From Pagrus major (lineage: Eukaryota; Chordata; Actinopteri; Spariformes; Sparidae): 64,000 bases of DNA. Where the stretch lies: contig NC_133220.1 in assembly GCF_040436345.1 (NCBI RefSeq), positions 6,388,436-6,452,435 of the forward strand, read 5' to 3'. Both the position numbers and the translations under genes were made by a program. This document shows positions 59,101 to 64,000 of the stretch, piece after piece (position 1 is the first letter of the stretch; each line of letters begins with the position of its first letter). The notes under the pieces are model-generated. The model did no database searches. It had not been told where the DNA came from and saw nothing but the letters and a program-made list of their open reading frames with translations.

Positions 59101-62100
59101 CGCATGAACCATGGCGTGAGGTAGTGGAGATACATGGGGACAGATGACAGATGCATAGATATGTACATCGAAGGGAGTTCATTCATACATTCAGAGGGTC
59201 ACCGGTAATCCTCACCTTAGGTAGTCTTGTGAGAGGGGGAGGGACGGGGAACCCCAGTCCAGGGTTCGTCTGCTGAACCCTGGCCTGGCCTGAGACGGAG
59301 CTGGAGGCCGTGGTGGGGAGGAAGCCTGTTCGGTGGTGCTGGTGTTGGGCTAAACTGTTGGCCAGGCAGGAGTTGGCAGTCAGGGAGCCGGGCGAGTCGT
59401 ACTGCTCGCTGGATGAAGGCCACTTGCCCTTCAGGATGGCGTGGCAGATGCTGTCCAGGCGGTTGATGATGACCCGGTCCTACAGGGAGCGACACAACAG
59501 AAGAGGACTGAACTAATGATGTGAAGGGTTTTACATTCAAGTCAGAATCTCCAACAAAATCTTATGAACATTTTGTGCAGATTTTTCTCTTTTTGCTGCA
59601 GGTGGACTTTCTAAGCTGTGCTCATCAAAAGGGGACACTGCTTCCTGTAAGTGACAGTCGTCATTGTCTTCTTGCAGCAGATATTCTTTTTTTTATGCAT
59701 CGTGACAACATATTGGGGTTAAAATGAGAGTATTTAGCTCATGATGTAGCACATTTTGTTGCTAGAAAACATTTTGTTGTTTGGATGAGAGGATTACCAT
59801 TTGGCTGTAACCCTCTGCTGTGCTTTGTGCTGCATGTCATACAGTTCTTGAAATATCATAACAGACATTTTAGGCATAGTTGACACCACAGTACCTTCGG
59901 CCACTCAGAAAACGAGTAAAGTGCTTTCTCCTGTAACAGCTGAGCGATGGTCGGCTCCCTGCTGTCATGGAGGCTGTCGGGAATCTCACACATGGAAATT
60001 GGAGCTGCAAACCGGGGACTGCTCACGTAACCTTCCACCACAGTCACTACAAAGAGAGGATGACGGGTTAAAGCTCAACATCGTGTCGTGTTTTTAGAAG
60101 CAGAGCATTTTTCAAAATAAATTACAATCCCAGTAAAACAGTGAGAACAAGAATACAAACAGGTGGTGGGCGTAATGACCTAAAATTTATATCACAGTAT
60201 TTGTTTGTGTTTTGCGATGATGATATTATATTAACAACATAAGCAAACAGAAAAGGGGCAAGAGGGGTCTTGGTACCGACCAGCTGGCTTCCCCCACAGA
60301 CACTTGAGGAACTACTCGACTCCGAAAACAAAGCACATTTTTTGAATCTGAGAATGTGTGATGGGAATTAATCATCACTTTCCATCCTTTTATAAACTAA
60401 ACAACAGACTGGATCATTAGTCAATAGATAAATTCATAAATAATCATTATTTGCTGCTCTGCTGTGAATGAACCTTGAATAAAAAGGTGTTCTTACCTGG
60501 TGTCGTTGGCCTCTCCTCCTTCACTTGTCCTTTCACCACCAGACTTCCCGACGTGTCCACCAGCCCATCCGCCTGCTCCAGCTTCGGGGTCAGGACGGTG
60601 CTGTCCGCCTCGAGCAGCTCCTGCTTCGTCTCAGCTTTGATTTCAGGTAACGCTCTAAACTCGAGGCCCTCTGGCTTGGCCTCAGGTTTGATCTCAGAGC
60701 TGTCTGGGTACGCTGTGAACTCCAGACCTTCTGGTTTTGTCTCAGTCTTTAGCTTGGCTCCATGAGGATAAGCGGCGAACACGAGACCGTCTGGTTTTGC
60801 TTCAGGTTTGACTTCAGCACCATCTGTGAAGGCTGCAAACTGGATGACTTCAGGTTTACTGTCCAGACTCTCAGGCTTCATGGGAAGGTTGAGATGTTCA
60901 GATTTGGTCTCCATTGTTTCTGGTTTGACAGGATAGTCTAACCGCTCAGCTTTGGTCACCAGCTCTTCGGACTTAACAGCGTAAGAAAAGAATTTCTCGT
61001 GTTTGACTTCAGAGCTGTCAGGATACACATCGTCAACAGTCTCAGTCTTGGGCTCTTCTACCTTGATCGGCAGCTCTAATGGCTGCGGTTTCTTCTCATC
61101 ACGACTGTCCGGTGAGAGAGAAAATTTAAGGTCTGATGGCTTTGTGTCAATACTGTTTGCAGGAGCCATTTTGATTTCATTTTGTTCAAGCAGATTGTCT
61201 TTATTGTCCTGATCAAGGGAGAATATCAAGGCTCTATTCATCGAGTCTCTGCTGCCAGCTGATAAACTCAGATCTTCAGCTGTACCTTCATAGTTTTCGT
61301 GATCCATGGTGACTTCAGTTTTGACTCCAGCTCCTCTGCTTTGCTTTGTGGTGGTTTCATCAGACTTTGATGCGACTATAGGAGATGAGACAGAAGCAGC
61401 AGGGCAGGAGGGTTGTGCATATTCGGAGTAAATACTCTCCAGCTCCATCTCATTGAGCTTGGTGTCTGGTTGTTTCACAGCCTGTCCTGTGGTTTCATCA
61501 CATGATTGAACCACAGGAACCTCCATGAGGGAAACATGATCAATCTGCCCCTCTGAGATCTCATCCACCTGATCTGCAAGATCACCTGGACCATCCTCTC
61601 TGGAATTTTCTACAAACTCTCCACCTGCGTTCCCTATCAACGTTTCAGCGTCAAGAGAGTTTTCCATTGTCTCTTCCTCCACTGTTTGATACAAAATCAA
61701 CCCGTCCACTTCCTCCCCAGGCTCTTCAATAGACTCGGGACATGCAAGACTACCCTCCTGTTCCAGCTTTCCAAGATAAGGTAACTCCTCTTTGTGCTCT
61801 GCTTGGTCAAAGTTCTCCTGCAGGTCTTGAGACAGTTGGTTTGAGACCTCCATCCTCTCATCCTGTTCTCCAAGGCTCGCCTCTGGCTCTATCCCATCCA
61901 TCTGTGGTACCTTCATGGGTGGATTCAAGACTCCCAAACTTTGGTCTGCACCTGTGACGACACAGCATCAAGATTAAATAGTGCCTGGCAGTATTTGTTC
62001 AGTGAGAACTCGATCATGTGCAAAGGAGCAGAGTTCATTTAAAGATGCTGTCTAGAGGAAGTTGTTCTAATTAAAGTAAAGTTCAGATGGAAAAATGATT

Positions 62101-64000
62101 CCATGTTTTTTTAAACTTCAACAAGGTCACCAAAGTTCAACATTTTCGGATCCCACACTTTTCATTATGCCAAGTTATGCTTTCTCGCTTGCTCCCTCCT
62201 GCTGTGACCTGGAAATAGTTTCCCCTCAGCAATAATAGAGGATCTTCCAATCCCTTAAATGTACCTTGAAGGAGAAGATGGGAGAACAGGCTTCACAAAG
62301 AGCACACAGCGAGGAAACACAGGTGTCTCCTCTCCTATCTTACTTGGGAGAAGAGAAGGAATCGAGGGAAGCGTGGAAATGCGTCAGCATAATAAAATAC
62401 ACACAAAGTGGCTTTTAGGATGTTAAGAAGCTTGCTAAAGTTAGATTTATTCAACATTTTATGACCCTGTTCAGGGGATATCCTTCTTCAGACACTGACA
62501 ATCTGGATTGCTGACAAATTTAGAGTTGTTTAATTTGTTTGGATAGATTATAGAGCTTAGTGACTGCCCACTTTTTGAACGGCTCCAGTTCCAGAAGTGA
62601 ATTTCCCATCTTTCACTACATTGATGTTGCAGTAAATCCTCCTATAAAGAGTTTTAAGCCTGGAACTAAGCCAACCAATCACAAGATGAATCCTAGAAAC
62701 TTGATTTGGAGCAACACAAAATTGGGAAAAAGAGAAAAAGTCAAAAGTTATGGTATGTGTAAGGTGAAAACAACTTTTCAATGACACTTTAACAACACAG
62801 TCTAGGCCTAACGTCTTTCTTGTGGTCACTTTAGGGATTTAGTTTTTTTAGAACCAGCACTTTGTTACATACTTTGGTCTGCATCACATTCCTCTCTTTC
62901 CAGACTTTGATCTCTTCCTTTGCTCTGCTCCGCTGTCGCCCTCGACAAGTCTTCCACTTCATCTTCATCTTTGTCGTCAAACTCAAACCCATTGCCTCCT
63001 TCCTGGCCGTCTCCTTCCGCCACAGGACTGGTCAGGCTCTCAGCGACATCAGAGTGTCCCAGCCTATCCTGTGGCTCATGGGCGTTGATGTCAGACAGAC
63101 AGAGAGGAGGAGGGGGGACGTAAGGAGGAGGGGGACTCGCTGATAGGTCGGTTTGATCGGCGCTGGGTTCCTCAGTCACACCGATATCCTGAATATAAAC
63201 AACAAAAATATTAACACCAGATTTACTAGAGAATCACATTCTGTTATTGTTTTATTAAATATTGGTACATAATGTTACAGAGAAGTGTGATTAAAAACAA
63301 ACAAAACAAGCTACTGAAGGTTTTGTTTTAAATGTAAGAAGACTTGAGTGAAGTGGAACATTATCAATTGTACTGATCATGAGTGTACATGAGCCATTTT
63401 GTAATATGTAAGCGAAATATTCTTATTAAAATAATACTGACCGGTCCAGCCCTTCACTGTGCTCTTCCTTATTAATCAAAAATGTCCCCTGTTGCATAAT
63501 TCTAACAGTCATTAGAGGACACGGTGCTCAGTGTTCGGCAGGTCAAGTAGTTCTTCAAAATTGTATTTAAAATGCTAACCCACCCTGACAGAAGTCACAG
63601 CTGAAGTGGCTTCTTTGTGCAAACATGACCCGTTCATTGAATATCTGAACTCTATTTCAACGTTTAAAAAACCTTCCTGAAAGCTGTGATACATTAAATA
63701 CTTTCTCAGTTTATCTTACAGTACCATGACAGTACCTCAACATTTTTCCATTCAGAAAAGATTCATTTTATAGTCAATCTAGCGTATTTGTCCATTTTCT
63801 GCCTGAAAACATAATTTTAAAAATAGTTGTCAGATTTGAAATGATCATTGAGTGAGCCTGACGGCACAGGATACAAAAGCAGACCTTGAAGAGCATGTAA
63901 CTCGAGGACAATGGCTCCACAGAGTCTTCTGCAGAGGGGTGGGAGGGTGACGATGATGGCGGGAGGCCCAAACACTCCTCCAGAGTTCCACCTTCCTCCC
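54954..64000 (-). CDS. chd6: CHD6/7/8/9-subfamily chromatin remodeller, C-terminal part (partial gene, ten exons)
   Basis: Exons in transcript order are >64000-63885, 63188-62873, 61951-60497, 60046-59895, 59479-59216, 57992-57426, 57237-56998, 56824-56684, 56493-56389 and 56186-54954. They give one open frame of about 1,530 residues with matching phases. CHD6-9 proteins are nuclear ATP-dependent nucleosome remodellers. Their chromodomains and helicase would lie beyond the window. The final third aligns with the CHD7 tail as I know it: [30 protein letters not shown], then [41 protein letters not shown]. It is too diverged for fish Chd7 and lacks CHD8's His-rich tail. The linked rspo4-like gene favours Chd6 over Chd9. 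Subfamily membership is very secure; the paralog is an inference. Confidence 0.8.
56389..56493 (-). CDS. chd6: chd6-like exon: BRK-type module core
   Basis: These 35 codons lie between a TGTCTTGCAG acceptor and a GTGAGT donor, both phase 0. They encode [20 protein letters not shown] and then [15 protein letters not shown]. The CHD7 counterpart is [21 protein letters not shown] and VAPDWTDIVKQS. This is the best-conserved piece of the window's CHD sequence. Confidence 0.95.
56684..56824 (-). CDS. chd6: chd6-like exon: basic linker before the BRK-type core
   Basis: The 47 codons sit between ACGCTGCAG and a GTAGGG donor. They encode [30 protein letters not shown] and HRGTGRR. CHD7 has the near-identical [20 protein letters not shown] and [10 protein letters not shown] in the same place. 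Confidence 0.95.
56998..57237 (-). CDS. chd6: chd6-like exon: degenerate BRK-like repeat with Ser/Pro/Thr insertion
   Basis: The 80 codons begin GRVEVI, pass through about 40 residues of Ser, Pro and Thr, and end [27 protein letters not shown]7 has a canonical BRK repeat here with GTRLVGEDAP before its EWL motif. In this gene the GTRL/DAP part is replaced by the insertion while EWLxxxPxYxxD is kept. The donor is GCAAGT instead of GT. The next GT would break the phase. Confidence 0.88.
57426..57992 (-). CDS. chd6: chd6-like exon: poly-Ala, IDLTK motif and basic cluster
   Basis: The exon has 189 codons between CTCTCTTACAG and GTGGGT. It encodes [20 protein letters not shown], a run of eight Ala, a Thr/Ser-rich stretch, the motif ETAIDLTKS (similar to the CtBP-type PxDLS/T motif, but with Ala for Pro), a Pro-rich stretch and [20 protein letters not shown]7 carries the corresponding RRRGRRKNVEGL just before its BRK repeats. 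Confidence 0.93.
57993..59215 (-). other. chd6-like intron (1.2 kb)
   Basis: A GTGAGG donor and a TCTCTTACAG acceptor bound the intron. Apart from a phrase GCTAGCTATCGTTAGCAGGTTAGC near 58727, typical of fish intergenic text, nothing is identified in it. Confidence 0.85.
59216..59479 (-). CDS. chd6: chd6-like exon: [20 protein letters not shown] block
   Basis: The 88 codons lie between TCCCTGTAG and GTGAGG, phase 0 at both ends. They start [20 protein letters not shown]. The remainder is Ser/Gln/His-rich. The opening block looks like a conserved helical segment shared by CHD6/7/9, by my recollection. The open frame usually drawn here (59217-59540) is a different reading phase and gives a Pro/Arg-rich nonsense product. 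Confidence 0.9.
59480..59894 (-). other. chd6-like intron (415 bases)
   Basis: A GTACTG donor and a TCCCTGTAG acceptor flank it. No further feature is seen. Confidence 0.85.
59895..60046 (-). CDS. chd6: chd6-like exon: [22 protein letters not shown] block
   Basis: The exon begins in phase 1 after CTCTTTGTAG and ends at GTACTG. It encodes [16 protein letters not shown] and then [20 protein letters not shown] and EWPK, which runs directly into DRVIINRLD of the next exon. The unbroken sense across both junctions confirms the splice sites. Confidence 0.92.
60047..60496 (-). other. chd6-like intron (450 bases)
   Basis: A strong GTAAGA donor and a TTTGTAG acceptor flank it. No other feature is recognised. 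Confidence 0.85.
60497..61951 (-). CDS. chd6: chd6-like large exon: acidic region with SUMO-consensus array
   Basis: About 485 codons form a strongly acidic first half (many Glu and Asp) and a second half in which Lys and Glu alternate. At least eleven tetrapeptides match hydrophobic-Lys-x-Glu (VKTE, IKVE, VKHE, VKSE, VKPE twice, MKPE, LKTE, IKPE, IKAE, VKEE). Near the end a 20-residue unit, [20 protein letters not shown] and two variants, is tandemly repeated. Such motifs are acceptor sites for SUMO. The acceptor has two in-frame options six bases apart (61951 or 61945). The donor GTAAGA is strong. I recall no such repeat in CHD7. Confidence 0.92.
61952..62872 (-). other. chd6-like intron (0.92 kb)
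   Basis: A GTATGT donor and tandem CACAG/GTGCAG acceptors bound the intron. The 13-mer TGCAGACCAAAGT (- strand) occurs across both splice junctions (62883-62871 and 61950-61938). No exon or repeat is identified inside. Confidence 0.85.
62873..63188 (-). CDS. chd6: chd6-like exon: Pro-rich and acidic segment
   Basis: The exon runs from TATATTCAG to GTATGT, entering at phase 0 and leaving at phase 1. It encodes [16 protein letters not shown], a [10 protein letters not shown] stretch, and an acidic run [16 protein letters not shown]. No fold is predicted. The composition suits a disordered linker between the helicase region and the C-terminal modules. Confidence 0.85.
63189..63884 (-). other. 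chd6-like intron (0.7 kb)
   Basis: The donor is a weaker GTCTGC and the acceptor is TATATTCAG. Nothing else is recognised. Confidence 0.7.
63885..64000 (-). CDS. chd6: chd6-like exon, cut by the window edge
   Basis: The - strand frame open from the edge reads [18 protein letters not shown] and ends SSSYMLFK at a GTCTGC donor. Joining to the next exon preserves the frame. The true 5' end of this exon, and the rest of the gene, lie to the right of the window. Confidence 0.75.

Noticed and set aside
59217..59540. 107-codon - strand frame over a CHD exon
   Set aside because: This reading phase is wrong. The phase that joins EWPK to DRVIINRLD on one side and LTRLPK to ERLVAPP on the other is the coding one.

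Overview
The window is vertebrate nuclear DNA, almost certainly from a teleost fish. It has split genes with canonical splice sites, long introns, many short CA/TG microsatellites, and dispersed repeats typical of ray-finned fish: small foldback (MITE-like) DNA elements, a tRNA-derived SINE and retroelement 3' tails. There is no bacterial, organellar or viral gene organisation. Most long open frames are microsatellite translations, repeat fragments or antisense shadows.

Two protein-coding genes converge. On the + strand, a complete R-spondin gene (best fit rspo4) runs from 9616 to 44314 in five coding exons: signal peptide (9616-9700), furin-like repeat 1 (21350-21538), furin-like repeat 2 (21843-21980), TSP1 repeat (25635-25841) and a basic C-terminal tail (44181-44314). 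All four junctions are phase 1, and the joined frame encodes 250 residues. The last exon lies 18.3 kb beyond the fourth. It was placed by acceptor, phase, basic composition and a poly(A) signal at 44629.

On the - strand, the 3' ten coding exons of a CHD6/7/8/9-subfamily chromatin remodeller (best fit chd6) run from the right edge of the window down to a stop at 54954. They encode about 1,530 C-terminal residues. The chromodomains and helicase must lie beyond position 64000. The segment holds an acidic, lysine-rich exon with many SUMO-consensus tetrapeptides, the CHD7-like tail with one clear BRK-type module, a second degenerate BRK-like module, and a low-complexity charged C-terminus.

Layout: 1-9100 is intergenic DNA with repeats; 9100-9615 is a probable rspo4 promoter and 5' UTR; 9616-44314 is rspo4, mostly intron; 44315-44650 is its 3' UTR; 44650-48520 is intergenic DNA with a striking 72-bp inverted repeat and an inverted pair of mobile-element arms; 48520-54953 is probable chd6 3' UTR and downstream DNA; 54954-64000 holds the chd6 exons. 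R-spondins potentiate Wnt signalling outside the cell and CHD6-9 proteins remodel nucleosomes in the nucleus. Their adjacency looks like conserved synteny, not a joint pathway.

I did not find a convincing new biological system. The best leads are a promoter-like cluster inside rspo4 intron 1, a changed ZNRF3/RNF43-contact residue in the R-spondin, the SUMO-motif array in the CHD protein, a GC-AG intron, and the near-perfect foldback at 45515-45761.
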